Notes: a model not told the origin generated them from the sequence alone. Shown: positions 47,445-56,812, counted from the stretch's first letter. The stretch is DNA of 64,000 bases from Bacillus dicomae (GCF_006494425.1 NZ_VHIV01000007.1:124001-188000); one strand, 5' to 3'. Program-made: numbers and translations.

Positions 47445-48337
47445 TCTTGATGTTCAGGAACAAATAGTTCAAGACAATGATATATATTTTCGAATTCCAT
47501 CGGTGCATCTCCACCGTATTCACCATCTAAATTAATCATTAGTTTATCTGGTGAATGTACTTTAATTCGGTTTGCTTGCGTGTATAGCACTTTTGGATTG
47601 TTAATATGTTCACCACGCTGCGCTTGTGTTGCTGCTTTAATTAAATCAGCGATGGAACCCTTTTTCAGCACTAATAAATCAAATAAGCCATCGTTAATTG
47701 ATGCATATGGTGCTACCTTTTCAAAACCACCCACTGAACGAGTATTCGTAATTAAAAACATCGTAATTTCTTCTTGTAACAATTTCCCATCATACTCAAT
47801 TTCAACATATGTTGGATGTAGTGATGGTAACATTTCGATACCTTTTAAATAGTAAGCAAGTTGGCCTAATACCGTTTTTAGCTTACTCGGTACTTCATAT
47901 GTTAATTCGGTAATACGGCCACCACCAGCGATGTTAATGAAATATGTATCATTCGCTCTACCAAGATCTAATGGTACTGTTTTTCCTTCACAAATAATAT
48001 CCGCTGCCTCTTCAATAGAACGAGGTACACCGATTGCTCGTGCAAAGTCATTTGTCGTTCCAACTGGAATAATCCCAAACTTTGGACGATGCTCATGTCC
48101 TACTAAACCATTTACCACTTCATTTAACGTACCGTCGCCACCAGCCGCAATAACAACATCAAACTTACGATCCGCAGCTTGCCTCGCCGCCACAGTTGCA
48201 TCTCCAGGACCTGTTGTCGCATGACAAGATGCTTCATATCCAGCTTGTTCTAATTTTTGTAATACTTCTGGTAAGCTCTTCTTAAATAGCTCACGCCCAG
48301 AAGTAGGATTATAAATAATTCTTGCTCGCTTCATCAT
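47432..48337 (-). CDS. dgkB: Diacylglycerol kinase
   Basis: Soluble lipid kinase, 301 residues, which rephosphorylates the diacylglycerol released during lipoteichoic acid synthesis. The catalytic motif is AAGGDGTLNEVVNG near 65; IIPVGTTNDFARAIG near 95 and LRSVGGF-type segments (NTRSVGGFEKVAP) belong to the same fold. Start at 48337 or the next ATG, three bases on; the ribosome binding site is weak. It is separated from gatB by about 470 bases containing a long inverted repeat. Confidence 0.93.
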   Translation of the reverse strand: MMKRARIIYNPTSGRELFKKSLPEVLQKLEQAGYEASCHATTGPGDATVAARQAADRKFDVVIAAGGDGTLNEVVNGLVGHEHRPKFGIIPVGTTNDFARAIGVPRSIEEAADIICEGKTVPLDLGRANDTYFINIAGGGRITELTYEVPSKLKTVLGQLAYYLKGIEMLPSLHPTYVEIEYDGKLLQEEITMFLITNTRSVGGFEKVAPYASINDGLFDLLVLKKGSIADLIKAATQAQRGEHINNPKVLYTQANRIKVHSPDKLMINLDGEYGGDAPMEFENIYHCLELFVPEHQEDAL

Positions 48338-48695
48338 TTATTAGCACAGGAAATTTCTTTATGTATCAAAAAAGAACATACCGAACTTCTATTCAGTATT
48401 CCTATGCCTACCTCCTCTCATCTTCCTATCCTTCTTTTATCCCGCTCAAACAGGCAGTAAGAACCCGATTCGTGTAGTCCACCCAAAGCAAATATCCATT
48501 TCGATGGTTTTGTTTTATTTGCCAAAAAAATTTATGTCCATCTATTTTCCTCACAACAATTTACATATAACGAATAATAACTATCTATTATTTCATGAGA
48601 TGAAAAAAACCTCTATGTTTAGATTTATCATTATTCCCACCTTTTTGCAACTATCATACCATAGTTGCTATACAAACATTTTTCCACTTTTGACA
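48338..48695. other. Intergenic stretch between dgkB and the inverted repeat
   Basis: No gene. It includes a bcr-like fragment (48436-48518) with a short hairpin (CCATTTCGATGG) and AT-rich sequence. Confidence 0.5.
48436..48518 (-). repeat. Possible bcr1-like repeat fragment
   Basis: TTTATCCCGCT...CAGGCAGTAAGA resembles, from memory, one end of the bcr1 repeats of the B. cereus group, which duplicate TTTAT on insertion; here TTTAT is found at both ends. At about 80 bases it is shorter than full bcr1. Tentative. Confidence 0.4.
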
Positions 48696-48752
48696 GTTAA
48701 TCAAACGTTTGTTTAAATGATTTTCTCTCATTTAAACAAACGTTTGATTAAC
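48696..48752. repeat. Perfect 25-bp inverted repeat with duplicated CAAACGTTTG operator-like core
   Basis: Arms 48696-48720 and 48728-48752 are exact reverse complements around a 7-base loop. Each arm holds the 10-base palindrome CAAACGTTTG (48702-48711 and 48737-48746), the kind of site bound by TetR-type dimers. No terminator T run follows the arm on either side. Confidence 0.8.
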
Positions 48753-48756
48753 CTAG

Positions 48757-48782
48757 AAAAACACCCATTTACGGGTGTTTTT
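48757..48782 (-). terminator. Terminator of gatCAB
   Basis: Stem AAAAACACCC / GGGTGTTTTT with a 6-base loop, 28 bases past the gatB stop. Confidence 0.9.
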
Positions 48783-48809
48783 CTGCTTAATCTTTAAAAT
48801 TCACTACTA

Positions 48810-50237
48810 TTATCGCTTATTAATTTCTTCAAGTAAGATTTTGTTAACAAGCGGTGGATTTGCTTGTCCTTTTGTAGCTTTCATAATTTGACCAACTAAG
48901 AAGCCAATTGCACGGTCTTTACCGTTTTTAAAGTCTTCGATAGATTGCTCATTATTATCAAGAATTTCTGTTACAACTTTACGAAGTGTTCCCTCGTCAG
49001 AAATTTGAACTAGACCTTTCGCTTTAACGATTTCTTCTGGGTCTCCACCTTTTTCAATTAATTCGTTAAATACTTTCTTCGCGATTTTAGAAGAAATTGT
49101 ACCTTTTTCAATTAATTGAACCATTTTAGATAAACCAGCAGGCGTTAATGCAACGTCTTTTAATTCTTTTTGTTGTTTGTTTAAGTATGCAAGCACTTCA
49201 CCCATTAACCAGTTTGATGTTAATTTCGCATCAGCACCATCTGCAACAGTTGCTTCAAAGAAATCAGACATTTCTTTCGTTAATGTTAATACGTGTGCAT
49301 CATAAGCTGGCAAGCCAATTTCTGCAACGTAGCGAGCTTTACGCGCATCTGGAAGTTCTGGAATAGAAGCACGAACAGCTTCTTTCCACTCATCGTCGAT
49401 GTAAAGTTCAACTAAGTCTGGCTCTGGGAAGTAACGGTAATCGTCAGATCCTTCTTTCACACGCATTAAGATTGTTTTCTTCGTTGCTTCATCATAACGA
49501 CGTGTTTCTTGTTGGATGATACCACCAGATAATAATTCTTTTTCTTGGCGCACTTGCTCATGCTCAAGACCTTTTTGCACGTAAGTAAATGAGTTTAAGT
49601 TTTTCAGTTCTGCTTTTGTACCAAACTTCTCTTGTCCAACTGGACGAAGGGAAATGTTCGCATCACAACGCAAGGAACCTTCTTCCATCTTACAATCAGA
49701 TACACCAGTGTATTGAATGATTGATTTTAACTTCTCTAAGTATGCATATGCTTCTTCTGGCGTACGCATATCTGGCTCAGATACGATTTCGATTAAAGGC
49801 ATACCTTGGCGGTTGTAGTCTACTAATGAACCGTCAGCTGTATGCGTTGATTTACCAGCATCTTCTTCTAAATGAAGACGTGTAATACCGATACGTTTCT
49901 TTTTACCATCTACTTCGATTTCAATCCAGCCATTTTCACCAATTGGCTTATCAAATTGAGAGATTTGGTAAGCTTTCGGATTATCTGGATAGAAATAGTT
50001 TTTACGGTCAAACTTCGTTTCCGTTGCGATTTCACAGTTTAATGCCATTGCAGCTTTCATTGCAAAGTTAACTGCCTCTTTATTTAAAGTAGGAAGTACC
50101 CCTGGGTATCCTAAGTCAATTACACTTGTTTGTGTATTTGGCTCCGCTCCGAATTCTGTTGGACTCGCAGAGAAAATTTTCGACTTTGTTTTTAACTCAA
50201 CGTGAACCTCTAAACCAATAATTGTTTCTAAATTCAT
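48810..50237 (-). CDS. gatB: Asp-tRNA(Asn)/Glu-tRNA(Gln) amidotransferase subunit B
   Basis: Subunit of the GatCAB complex that converts mischarged Glu-tRNA(Gln) or Asp-tRNA(Asn) to the correct amide form, required because this lineage lacks GlnRS. 475 residues. It binds the tRNA and activates its acyl group. Visible: [18 protein letters not shown] at the start, [16 protein letters not shown] near 140, FPEPDLVEL near 270, and a C-terminal YqeY-like helical tail. Last gene of gatC-gatA-gatB, 14 bases after gatA, with AAGGAGG upstream. Confidence 0.97.
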   Translation of the reverse strand: MNLETIIGLEVHVELKTKSKIFSASPTEFGAEPNTQTSVIDLGYPGVLPTLNKEAVNFAMKAAMALNCEIATETKFDRKNYFYPDNPKAYQISQFDKPIGENGWIEIEVDGKKKRIGITRLHLEEDAGKSTHTADGSLVDYNRQGMPLIEIVSEPDMRTPEEAYAYLEKLKSIIQYTGVSDCKMEEGSLRCDANISLRPVGQEKFGTKAELKNLNSFTYVQKGLEHEQVRQEKELLSGGIIQQETRRYDEATKKTILMRVKEGSDDYRYFPEPDLVELYIDDEWKEAVRASIPELPDARKARYVAEIGLPAYDAHVLTLTKEMSDFFEATVADGADAKLTSNWLMGEVLAYLNKQQKELKDVALTPAGLSKMVQLIEKGTISSKIAKKVFNELIEKGGDPEEIVKAKGLVQISDEGTLRKVVTEILDNNEQSIEDFKNGKDRAIGFLVGQIMKATKGQANPPLVNKILLEEINKR

Positions 50238-50251
50238 CTATGCTCGCCTCC

Positions 50252-51709
50252 TTACAGACTTGCTTTTTTTGTATGATAGTCTGTTGCTTGCTCAAACGCA
50301 TGTGCAACGCGGTAAATTGTCGCTTCATCGAAGTGTTTACCAATGATTTGTAGACCAAGTGGCATGTTGTTAGCACCGAATCCACATGGAACAGAAATCG
50401 CTGGAACACCCGCTAAGTTTACTGGGATTGTTAAAATGTCATTTGCATACATTGTCATTGGATCATCAACTTTTTCGCCCACTTTAAATGCCGGAGTTGG
50501 CGTTGTTGGTCCAATAATAACATCGTAGTTAGCAAATACATTTTCAAAGTCGTTTTTAATTAATGTACGTACTTGTTGTGCTTTTTTGTAATATGCATCA
50601 TAGTAACCAGAGCTAAGTGCAAATGTACCAAGCATAATACGGCGTTTAACTTCATCACCGAAACCTTCACTACGTGTGTTTTTGTAAAGATCTAATAAGT
50701 TATTTACATTATCAGAACGAACACCGTAACGTACGCCATCGAAGCGTGAAAGGTTAGCTGATGCTTCAGAAGAAGATAGTAAGTAATACGTTGCTAGAGC
50801 GTATTTAGAGTGTGGAAGAGATACTTCCTCCCAAGTTGCGCCCATACCTTCTAATACTTTTAAAGCAGCTAGTACTGACTCACGAGCTTCTTCGCCAACA
50901 CCTTCGCCTAAATATTCTTTCGGTACAGCAATGCGTAAACCTTTAACATCGCCTGTTAAGCCAGCTAAATAGTTTCCAACTTCAACATTTGCAGAAGTTG
51001 CATCCATACGGTCAATACCTGAAATAGCTTGTAATAAGTATGCATTGTCTTCTACTGTACGTGTAATCGGTCCGATTTGGTCAAGTGAAGATGCGAATGC
51101 TACTAATCCGTAACGAGATACGCGTCCGTAAGTTGGTTTTAAACCTACAACGCCGCAATATGCAGCTGGCTGACGGATAGAACCACCCGTATCAGAACCT
51201 AGAGAGAATAATACTTCTCCTGCTGCTACAGCTGCTGCAGAACCACCACTAGATCCGCCCGGAACATAATCTAAGTTCCATGGGTTTTTCGTAGCGTAGA
51301 ATCCTGAGTTTTCATTTGAAGAACCCATTGCGAACTCGTCCATATTTAATTTACCGATTGTAACTGTGTCAGCAGCTTTTAGCTTTTGCACAACTGTCGC
51401 ATCATAAATTGGATCAAAGTTTGCTAACATTTTGCTCGCACAAGTTGTACGAAGACCGTTAGTTACAATGTTATCTTTAACACCAATTGGCATACCGAAT
51501 AATAAACCATTATCTTCAGCACCAATTTTCGCGTCTAATTCTTTCGCTTTCGCGCGTGCATTTTCTTCATCTAATGTAAGAAAAGCTTTTACGTTATCTT
51601 CAACATCCGCAATACGTTTATAAGATTCTTCTACTAAATCCGTAACGGAAATTTCTTTGTTGTTTAATTTCTTATGTAACTCTGATACTGAATGATCAAA
51701 TAATGACAT
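50252..51709 (-). CDS. gatA: Glutamyl-tRNA(Gln) amidotransferase subunit A
   Basis: Glutaminase subunit of GatCAB, 485 residues, of the amidase signature family. The catalytic Lys is in GVKDNIVT near 78, and the Gly/Ser-rich motif [16 protein letters not shown] near 150 with [10 protein letters not shown] completes the Ser-Ser-Lys triad. Ammonia released from glutamine is channelled to GatB. It follows gatC by 15 bases. Confidence 0.97.
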   Translation of the reverse strand: MSLFDHSVSELHKKLNNKEISVTDLVEESYKRIADVEDNVKAFLTLDEENARAKAKELDAKIGAEDNGLLFGMPIGVKDNIVTNGLRTTCASKMLANFDPIYDATVVQKLKAADTVTIGKLNMDEFAMGSSNENSGFYATKNPWNLDYVPGGSSGGSAAAVAAGEVLFSLGSDTGGSIRQPAAYCGVVGLKPTYGRVSRYGLVAFASSLDQIGPITRTVEDNAYLLQAISGIDRMDATSANVEVGNYLAGLTGDVKGLRIAVPKEYLGEGVGEEARESVLAALKVLEGMGATWEEVSLPHSKYALATYYLLSSSEASANLSRFDGVRYGVRSDNVNNLLDLYKNTRSEGFGDEVKRRIMLGTFALSSGYYDAYYKKAQQVRTLIKNDFENVFANYDVIIGPTTPTPAFKVGEKVDDPMTMYANDILTIPVNLAGVPAISVPCGFGANNMPLGLQIIGKHFDEATIYRVAHAFEQATDYHTKKASL

Positions 51710-51724
51710 CGAAATTCCCCTCCT

Positions 51725-52015
51725 CTATTCTAATACTGCTGGAACACGGATTTGATTATCTTTGTGATCCGGTGCATTTTTTAATACTTCTTCTACTGGT
51801 AAACCTTTTTCTGGTACATCTTCACGCATAACATTTTTCATAGTTAATACATGAGTTGTTGGTTTTACGTTTGTTGTATCTAATTCATTTAACTGTTCTG
51901 CAAAAGTAACAATTGCATCTAGTTGTTTTTGAAATTTTTCTGCTTCTTGATCAGTAATTGCAAGACGTGCTAAATGTGCTACGTGCTTTACATTCTCAAC
52001 GGAAATTCTTGACAC
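51725..52015 (-). CDS. gatC: Glutamyl-tRNA(Gln) amidotransferase subunit C
   Basis: Small 96-residue subunit that wraps around GatA and stabilises the complex. Typical opening [19 protein letters not shown] and closing [19 protein letters not shown] are present. First gene of the gat operon, whose promoter should lie in the roughly 100 bases upstream. Confidence 0.96.
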   Translation of the reverse strand: MSRISVENVKHVAHLARLAITDQEAEKFQKQLDAIVTFAEQLNELDTTNVKPTTHVLTMKNVMREDVPEKGLPVEEVLKNAPDHKDNQIRVPAVLE

Positions 52016-52127
52016 GGCTAGGCCACCTCCATAATATATCGTTCAATCTACAATACTATTGATGATACCAAATTTTCAGTACTTCAAGCAAGTCAACACA
52101 TGGTACTTACACCATTTTTACATAAAA

Positions 52128-52150
52128 AAAGAAAGGCAAACGCCTTTCTT
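52128..52150 (-). terminator. Terminator of the YiaA-like gene
   Basis: Stem AAAGAAAGGC / GCCTTTCTT around AAAC, followed on the minus strand by TTTTTTTATG. Confidence 0.85.
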
Positions 52151-52156
52151 TACGAT

Positions 52157-52393
52157 TTACTCTTTATCTAACGGTTTATTTTTCGGAAATCTCTCGTTAT
52201 CTTCTTCATTATCACGAATTGTTTTTTGTAATACAAAACAAGACATTGTCAAAAATAATGTTCCAATTAAGTAATATCCTTTTACACTAAGCGTTTCATC
52301 TAGCGTATATATTCCAATTAGCATACCTGAAAGCGCGCAAACAAATGAAGTCCATGCTAAAAACGTGAACGCTTGCGTATTACGTCTTCTCAT
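52157..52393 (-). CDS. YiaA/YiaB-like two-helix membrane protein
   Basis: A 78-residue protein with two hydrophobic helices (FLAWTSFVCALSGMLIGIY and YYLIGTLFLTMSCFVLQKT) and a charged tail, the layout of the YiaA/B family. Start at ATG 52393, which has GAGGGGGAG 6 bases upstream; a frame to 52423 adds ten residues across that site and is rejected. Role unknown. Confidence 0.8.
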   Translation of the reverse strand: MRRRNTQAFTFLAWTSFVCALSGMLIGIYTLDETLSVKGYYLIGTLFLTMSCFVLQKTIRDNEEDNERFPKNKPLDKE

Positions 52394-52586
52394 CGTTCTC
52401 CCCCTCGTTAGCTGTACATCCATTATAGATAAGTATATTTGCTATGATGGATTTTTATGTAAATTCTAGTTTTATATTTATAAATCTATCATAAAAGAAT
52501 AATATTTTAAAGTTAGTTTTCTGTCTAATCTGAAAAAACAGTTAAAAGCATTGACATTTATTTCAATTCTACATAAAATAAAAACA

Positions 52587-52607
52587 AATATTACGAACCT
52601 CGAAATA
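52587..52607. promoter_or_regulatory. Candidate MarR operator, copy 1
   Basis: AATATTACGAA, two bases (CC), TCGAAATA. The same arrangement in inverted orientation is found between marR and the ATPase gene (53137-53157), with only the two middle bases changed. It lies 18 bases upstream of the marR start, ideal for autoregulation. Confidence 0.65.
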
Positions 52608-52624
52608 TACGGGAGTGGAATTAA

Positions 52625-53107
52625 TTGTTGCAATATGAACATTTTTTAGACTTACTGCTAGATAACGCCAAAAAACTTTTCTATCCAGAAGAATGGGTAA
52701 GCCTAGATTTAACACTTTCTAAAACAGAAGTATTTTGTTTACTTTGGATGGAGCGAAATACAGATATTACAATGACAAAAATCGCTGATCTTCTTGATAT
52801 ACCAATGAGTACAACGACAGGTGTTGTAAATCGCCTTGTAAAAAAAGGATATATTGAAAGGTACCGTGATGAAAACGATCGACGTATTGTATTAATTCGT
52901 TTAACAGAAAACGGCGTAATGCTCGTTCAAGAAGTAAAACAAAATGCAGCCCATTACTTTAGCCTAGTAACAGAAGCATTATCGGAAGAAGAAAAAGCAT
53001 TTTTACTACAGATCTTCCAAAAGATTATGAATCACATTGCTACGTCACAACAAAAAACAGAAGAAAAAGTTTCTACACCTAAAATGAAAAACATTCCGAT
53101 TGAATAA
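52625..53107 (+). CDS. MarR-family transcriptional regulator
   Basis: A 160-residue winged-helix regulator. The recognition helix region is TMTKIADLLDIPMSTTTGVVNRLVKKGYIER near 50-80 (shown in part: IPMSTTTGVVNRLVKKGY), followed by the wing YRDENDRRIVLIRLTENG. The start is TTG 52625 (or the TTG following) with GGGAGTGG 6-7 bases upstream. A short terminator (AAAACCC/GGGTTTT) follows. Two matching operator-like sites flank the gene, so it probably controls itself and the ArsA-type operon. Inducer unknown. Confidence 0.88.
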   Translation: MLQYEHFLDLLLDNAKKLFYPEEWVSLDLTLSKTEVFCLLWMERNTDITMTKIADLLDIPMSTTTGVVNRLVKKGYIERYRDENDRRIVLIRLTENGVMLVQEVKQNAAHYFSLVTEALSEEEKAFLLQIFQKIMNHIATSQQKTEEKVSTPKMKNIPIE

Positions 53108-53127
53108 AACCCTTGCTGGGTTTTTAT
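53106..53127 (+). terminator. Short terminator after marR
   Basis: AAAACCC / GGGTTTTT with loop TTGCT. The short stem suggests partial read-through into the next operon. Confidence 0.65.
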
Positions 53128-53136
53128 TTAATCATT

Positions 53137-53157
53137 TATTTCGACATTCGTAATATT
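53137..53157. promoter_or_regulatory. Candidate MarR operator, copy 2
   Basis: Reverse complement reads AATATTACGAA, TG, TCGAAATA, matching copy 1 at 19 of 21 positions. A further TTCGACATTCG repeat (53140-53150 and 53157-53167, 17 bases apart) continues toward the ATPase gene. Confidence 0.65.
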
Positions 53158-53183
53158 CGACATTCGAAACAAAGGGGATATGA

Positions 53184-54365
53184 ATGATGAGAATTATTTT
53201 GTATACAGGTAAAGGCGGCGTAGGAAAAACTAGCATTTCAGCAGCAACAGCACTTCAAAGCGCCAAACAAGGATTAAAAACTTTAGTAATGAGTACAGAT
53301 CCTGCCCATAGTTTAGGAGATTCATTTGGTATAAAGCTATCTTCTGAGCCATTAGAAATCCGCGAAAATTTATGGGCACAAGAAATTAATACGATTTATG
53401 AAATGGAAAAAGGTTGGGGCAAATTACAGAAATATATTACACTCCTCTTCACTTCCAAAGCAGCTGATGATATTACAACAGAAGAGTTAACGATGTTTCC
53501 TGGTATGGAAGACTTAATTAGCTTGCTTCGTGTACTCGATTATTATAAACAAAACGCCTATGATGTTATCATCATTGATTGCGCCCCAACAGGAGAAACA
53601 TTAGCAATGCTCAGCTTTCCAGACATGCTCGGCTGGTGGATGGAAAAATTATTTCCTATTAAAAGAAAGGTTTTAAAAGTCGTTCGTCCCGTAGCTCAAC
53701 CACTCCTTGGTGTCCCTCTTCCAACCGACGATATTATGGACGAATTAACGAATACACTTGAACAGCTCGGAGAAATGAGAGATATTTTATCAAACCGAGA
53801 AGTAACAAGTATCCGCATCGTTGTAAATCCTGAAAAAATGGTCATTAAAGAAGCACAGCGCAGCTTTACGTATTTAAATTTGTACGATTATAACGTAGAT
53901 GCTATTATGATCAACCGAGTCATTCCTAACACTGTCACCGATCCTTATTTTCAAGCATGGAAAGATACGCAAAAAAAATATAAAACATTAATTCAAGATA
54001 GTTTTGATCCACTTCCTATTTACGAAGCTCCAATGTTTGAACAAGAAGTTGTTGGTTTACCTATGTTAGAGCGTGTAGGAGATGCTTTATTTAAAACTGA
54101 TCATTGTCCTACTGAAGTGAAGTTTAATGGCCGTACACAATATGTAAAAAAAGATGGCGATGAGTATATTTTCGTTCTGTCCATTCCCTTCTCAAACAAA
54201 AGTGAGCTAGCATTAAATCAAAAAGGCGATGAACTTATTATTCGGGCTGGTTCTGCAAAACGAAATATCACCCTGCCAAAAACGTTAACGCACCTTTCTA
54301 TTCAAGGAGCTAAGTTTGAAGATGATGTACTAAACATTCGGTTTGGAGGTGTAGTGCATGCATGA
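53184..54365 (+). CDS. ArsA/Get3-family ATPase with C-terminal Hsp20-like domain
   Basis: A 393-residue ATPase of the SIMIBI class. Deviant Walker A: GKGGVGKTS at 8-16; STDPAHSLGDSFG near 37 is switch I; VIIIDCAPTGETLAMLSFP near 130 is switch II. From about 315 a beta-sandwich like the alpha-crystallin domain (FVLSIPFSNKSELALNQKGD) is fused, as in one subset of ArsA homologues. No arsenic genes (arsB, arsC, arsR) are near, so arsenite efflux is unlikely; protein targeting or a stress role is possible. Start ATG 53184 behind AAAGGGG. It overlaps the next small gene by 8 bases. Confidence 0.85.
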   Translation: MMRIILYTGKGGVGKTSISAATALQSAKQGLKTLVMSTDPAHSLGDSFGIKLSSEPLEIRENLWAQEINTIYEMEKGWGKLQKYITLLFTSKAADDITTEELTMFPGMEDLISLLRVLDYYKQNAYDVIIIDCAPTGETLAMLSFPDMLGWWMEKLFPIKRKVLKVVRPVAQPLLGVPLPTDDIMDELTNTLEQLGEMRDILSNREVTSIRIVVNPEKMVIKEAQRSFTYLNLYDYNVDAIMINRVIPNTVTDPYFQAWKDTQKKYKTLIQDSFDPLPIYEAPMFEQEVVGLPMLERVGDALFKTDHCPTEVKFNGRTQYVKKDGDEYIFVLSIPFSNKSELALNQKGDELIIRAGSAKRNITLPKTLTHLSIQGAKFEDDVLNIRFGGVVHA

Positions 54366-54549
54366 GGAACTACTACGAAAAATAATTCGCACAAAAATAA
54401 AAGTCGGGATGCATATATTAGAAGAGCTACCTACTCCAATCCAGCAACAAGCTCAGCAAGTACTAAATATTTTGCAAGAGGAACTATCTTCTTATGCTAC
54501 CGAACAACCACAACATAATAGCAATTTAAAAAGTATTGTAATTGAATAA
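54358..54549 (+). CDS. Small helical protein coupled to the ArsA-type ATPase
   Basis: A 63-residue soluble protein. Its start codon lies inside the ATPase gene (8-base overlap), so the two are translated together. The sequence is mostly one amphipathic helix (LLRKIIRTKIKVGMHILEEL, then IQQQAQQVLNILQEELSSY). I do not recognise it; it may be a partner of the ATPase. Confidence 0.65.
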   Translation: MHEELLRKIIRTKIKVGMHILEELPTPIQQQAQQVLNILQEELSSYATEQPQHNSNLKSIVIE

Positions 54550-54612
54550 TTATATCCTTGTAGAAGGCCTTTTCCTATAGGCTTTCTACCCCTTTATTGG
54601 AGCTGATGTAAA

Positions 54613-55098
54613 TTGATAAAAACATTTTCTGCAAGACACTTTACTCCTCTTACAATCTGGCTAATTCCCTTTTTATTTTTCATTCATAACCTTGAAGAAT
54701 CTTTCCAAATGCCACAATATCTTGCTAATCAATTTTCAATTACTTTTATAACTAGCCAACAATTTTCCATTGCGATTTCTATATTGACTCTCTTTGTTTT
54801 ACTTATCGTTTTTCTATATCAACTAAACTTCTTGTCTTCTATATACTGGATTATTTTTATACACGGGGCAATTTTCTTCAACTCTGTTCAACATGTTATT
54901 TTGTTTGTCATTTATCATTCCTATAACCCTGGCGTAATATCCGCAACTTTCATTGTCATCTTTTCGATTTTCTTTTTTTCATCTCAAAAACACTTAATTT
55001 ATAAAAAGAAATTCGTAATTACACTCGCTTTCAGCTTATTTTCTTATCCTGTTATAATTTGGATTACCTTACTATTCGCTAGCTACTTTCATTCATAA
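54613..55098 (+). CDS. HXXEE domain membrane protein
   Basis: A 161-residue membrane protein with four or five hydrophobic helices. The first helix carries H25-N-L-E28-E29, the motif that names the HXXEE family. Start TTG 54613 with GGAG about 10 bases upstream. It follows the small gene by 63 bases and is probably the third member of the ATPase operon. Role unknown; the His/Glu residues inside a helix suggest a metal site or an enzyme. Confidence 0.75.
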   Translation: MIKTFSARHFTPLTIWLIPFLFFIHNLEESFQMPQYLANQFSITFITSQQFSIAISILTLFVLLIVFLYQLNFLSSIYWIIFIHGAIFFNSVQHVILFVIYHSYNPGVISATFIVIFSIFFFSSQKHLIYKKKFVITLAFSLFSYPVIIWITLLFASYFHS

Positions 55099-55102
55099 AA
55101 AA

Positions 55103-55124
55103 AGACCAGGAAAATTCCTGGTCT
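55103..55124 (+). terminator. Terminator after the HXXEE gene
   Basis: Perfect stem AGACCAGGAA / TTCCTGGTCT around AA; A-rich before and moderately T-rich after. Confidence 0.8.
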
Positions 55125-55224
55125 ATTGCTCTACTTAACAAACATTAGATTCTATGTTATACAGAATTGGAAGGTACAGAATTAGGGTTTGTTTTGTTTG
55201 TTAAGTAGATTATATGTTGAACGA

Positions 55225-55254
55225 ACTAACAGCGGAGGGGTTCCTTCTGTTAGT
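55225..55254 (-). terminator. Hairpin downstream of metQ
   Basis: ACTAACAG / CTGTTAGT with a partly paired interior, 16 bases past the metQ stop. T run on the minus strand is weak, so this is tentative. Confidence 0.5.
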
Positions 55255-55270
55255 CCATTAAACCCAATCA

Positions 55271-56125
55271 TTACTTTACGATTTTTTCAAGCTCATCAAG
55301 TGAAAGATCTACTGAAATGGAACCATCCTTTGTTTCTTTCTTAATTGCATCTGTTACTTCTTTTGAATGATATAGTTCAATTACTTTTTTCAGTGTTGGA
55401 TCATCTTTATCTTTCGTACGAGCTGCGAAAATATTAATATAAGGCTTCGCATTTTCATTCTTTGGATCTTCTAAGAAAATAGGATCCTTCGCTGGATCTA
55501 ATCCAGCTTGACCAGCAACACCGTTATTAATAACTGATGCCGCTACATCTTTTAACACACGAGGTGTTTGCTGTGCAATAACCGGTGTAATTTTTAATTT
55601 CTTCGGATTTTCAGCAATACCACTTGGATCTCCAAATAGACCAAAATCCTTTTTCAGCTTTAATAATCCAGCTGCATCAAGAAGTTTTAATGCACGTGCT
55701 TGGTTCGTTGGATCGTTTGGAATTGCAATTTCTGAACCATCTGGGATTTCATTTGCTTTTTTATATTTTTCAGAGTATAAACCCATTGGCGCAATTTGCG
55801 TTGTACCAACAGCTGTAATATCTAACTTATGCTCTTTTTTAAATTGCTCTAAGAAAGCAATATGCTGGAATGAGTTTAATTCAATATCTCCATCAGCTAA
55901 CGCTTTATTTGGCGTTGTGTAATCAGAGAACTCAACCAATTTAATTTTAATTCCTTCTTTTTCAGCTTTCTTCTTCAAAATTTCCCAAGCGTCTCCATCC
56001 GTTCCAGTTACACCGACGCGAACTACTTTTTCTTTCGCCCCTGCCCCCGTGTCTCCACTTGAGCAGCCGCTTAACGCTGAAACCCCTACAATTGCTGATA
56101 ATGCAAATGCTAAAATTTTCTTCAT
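55271..56125 (-). CDS. metQ: Methionine ABC transporter substrate-binding lipoprotein
   Basis: A 284-residue NlpA-family lipoprotein that binds methionine outside the membrane. The signal peptide ends in LSGC (Cys21). Typical NlpA features: VRVGVTGTDGDAWEILKKKA, LVEFSDYTTPNKALADGDIE, FQHIAFLEQF and IAIPNDPTNQARALKLL. Last gene of metN-metI-metQ, 21 bases after metI, with AAAAGGGGAGAG upstream. The SAM riboswitch ahead of metN controls the set. Confidence 0.95.
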   Translation of the reverse strand: MKKILAFALSAIVGVSALSGCSSGDTGAGAKEKVVRVGVTGTDGDAWEILKKKAEKEGIKIKLVEFSDYTTPNKALADGDIELNSFQHIAFLEQFKKEHKLDITAVGTTQIAPMGLYSEKYKKANEIPDGSEIAIPNDPTNQARALKLLDAAGLLKLKKDFGLFGDPSGIAENPKKLKITPVIAQQTPRVLKDVAASVINNGVAGQAGLDPAKDPIFLEDPKNENAKPYINIFAARTKDKDDPTLKKVIELYHSKEVTDAIKKETKDGSISVDLSLDELEKIVK

Positions 56126-56146
56126 TTTCTTTTCCCCTCTCCCTTT

Positions 56147-56812
56147 TTATGATCTGCGTAAAAAGACTTTCGCAAAGTAGTTTCCTAAATTTTGAGCTAC
56201 CTGTACGAGAATAATAAGTAAAACGACCGTTACGAACATAACTGATGTATCAAAGCGTTGATAACCATATGTCATTGCTAAGTCACCAAGACCGCCTCCA
56301 CCGACAAGCCCAGCAACTGCAGAAAACTCAATTAAACCAACTGTCATAAACGTGACACCTAAAATCAATGGCGCCAACGCTTCTGGCACAAGGATTTCAA
56401 AGACAATTCTAAATGGTGAAGCACCCATTGCTTGTGCTGCTTCAATTACCCCTTTCGGAACAGAAACAAGATTTGTTTCAACCATTCTAGCAATACCGAT
56501 TGATGCAACTAACGTCATTGGAAAAATTGCTGCCGCCGTTCCAATTGTCGTTCCGATAACACTTCTTGTTAGCGGGCTTAAAGCTACTAAGAAGATGATG
56601 AACGGAACCGGACGAATGGTATTAATGATGATATTAAGAATAGAAAAGACCCATTTATTTTCTAAAAAGTTTCCTTTTCTCGTTACATATAAAAGTAAAC
56701 CTAGAGGTATACCAAGAATTGTAGCGAATATAAGGGTTACAATTACCATTAAGAGGGTATCCCCCGTCGCATCTAGTATGCGCGGCCAAAATATACTCCA
56801 ATCAACTCGCAT
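56147..56812 (-). CDS. metI: Methionine ABC transporter permease
   Basis: Membrane subunit of the methionine importer, 221 residues with five hydrophobic helices. Landmarks: GIPLGLLLYVT near 50, the cytoplasmic EAA loop GVIEAAQAMGASPFRIVFEIL near 125 where MetN docks, and GGGGLGDLAMTYGYQRFD. It overlaps metN by 11 bases. Confidence 0.96.
   Translation of the reverse strand: MRVDWSIFWPRILDATGDTLLMVIVTLIFATILGIPLGLLLYVTRKGNFLENKWVFSILNIIINTIRPVPFIIFLVALSPLTRSVIGTTIGTAAAIFPMTLVASIGIARMVETNLVSVPKGVIEAAQAMGASPFRIVFEILVPEALAPLILGVTFMTVGLIEFSAVAGLVGGGGLGDLAMTYGYQRFDTSVMFVTVVLLIILVQVAQNLGNYFAKVFLRRS

Noticed and set aside
53184-54365. Arsenic resistance operon
   Set aside because: The ATPase belongs to the ArsA family, but no arsB, arsC, arsD or ArsR-type gene is near, and an Hsp20-like domain replaces the second ATPase half.
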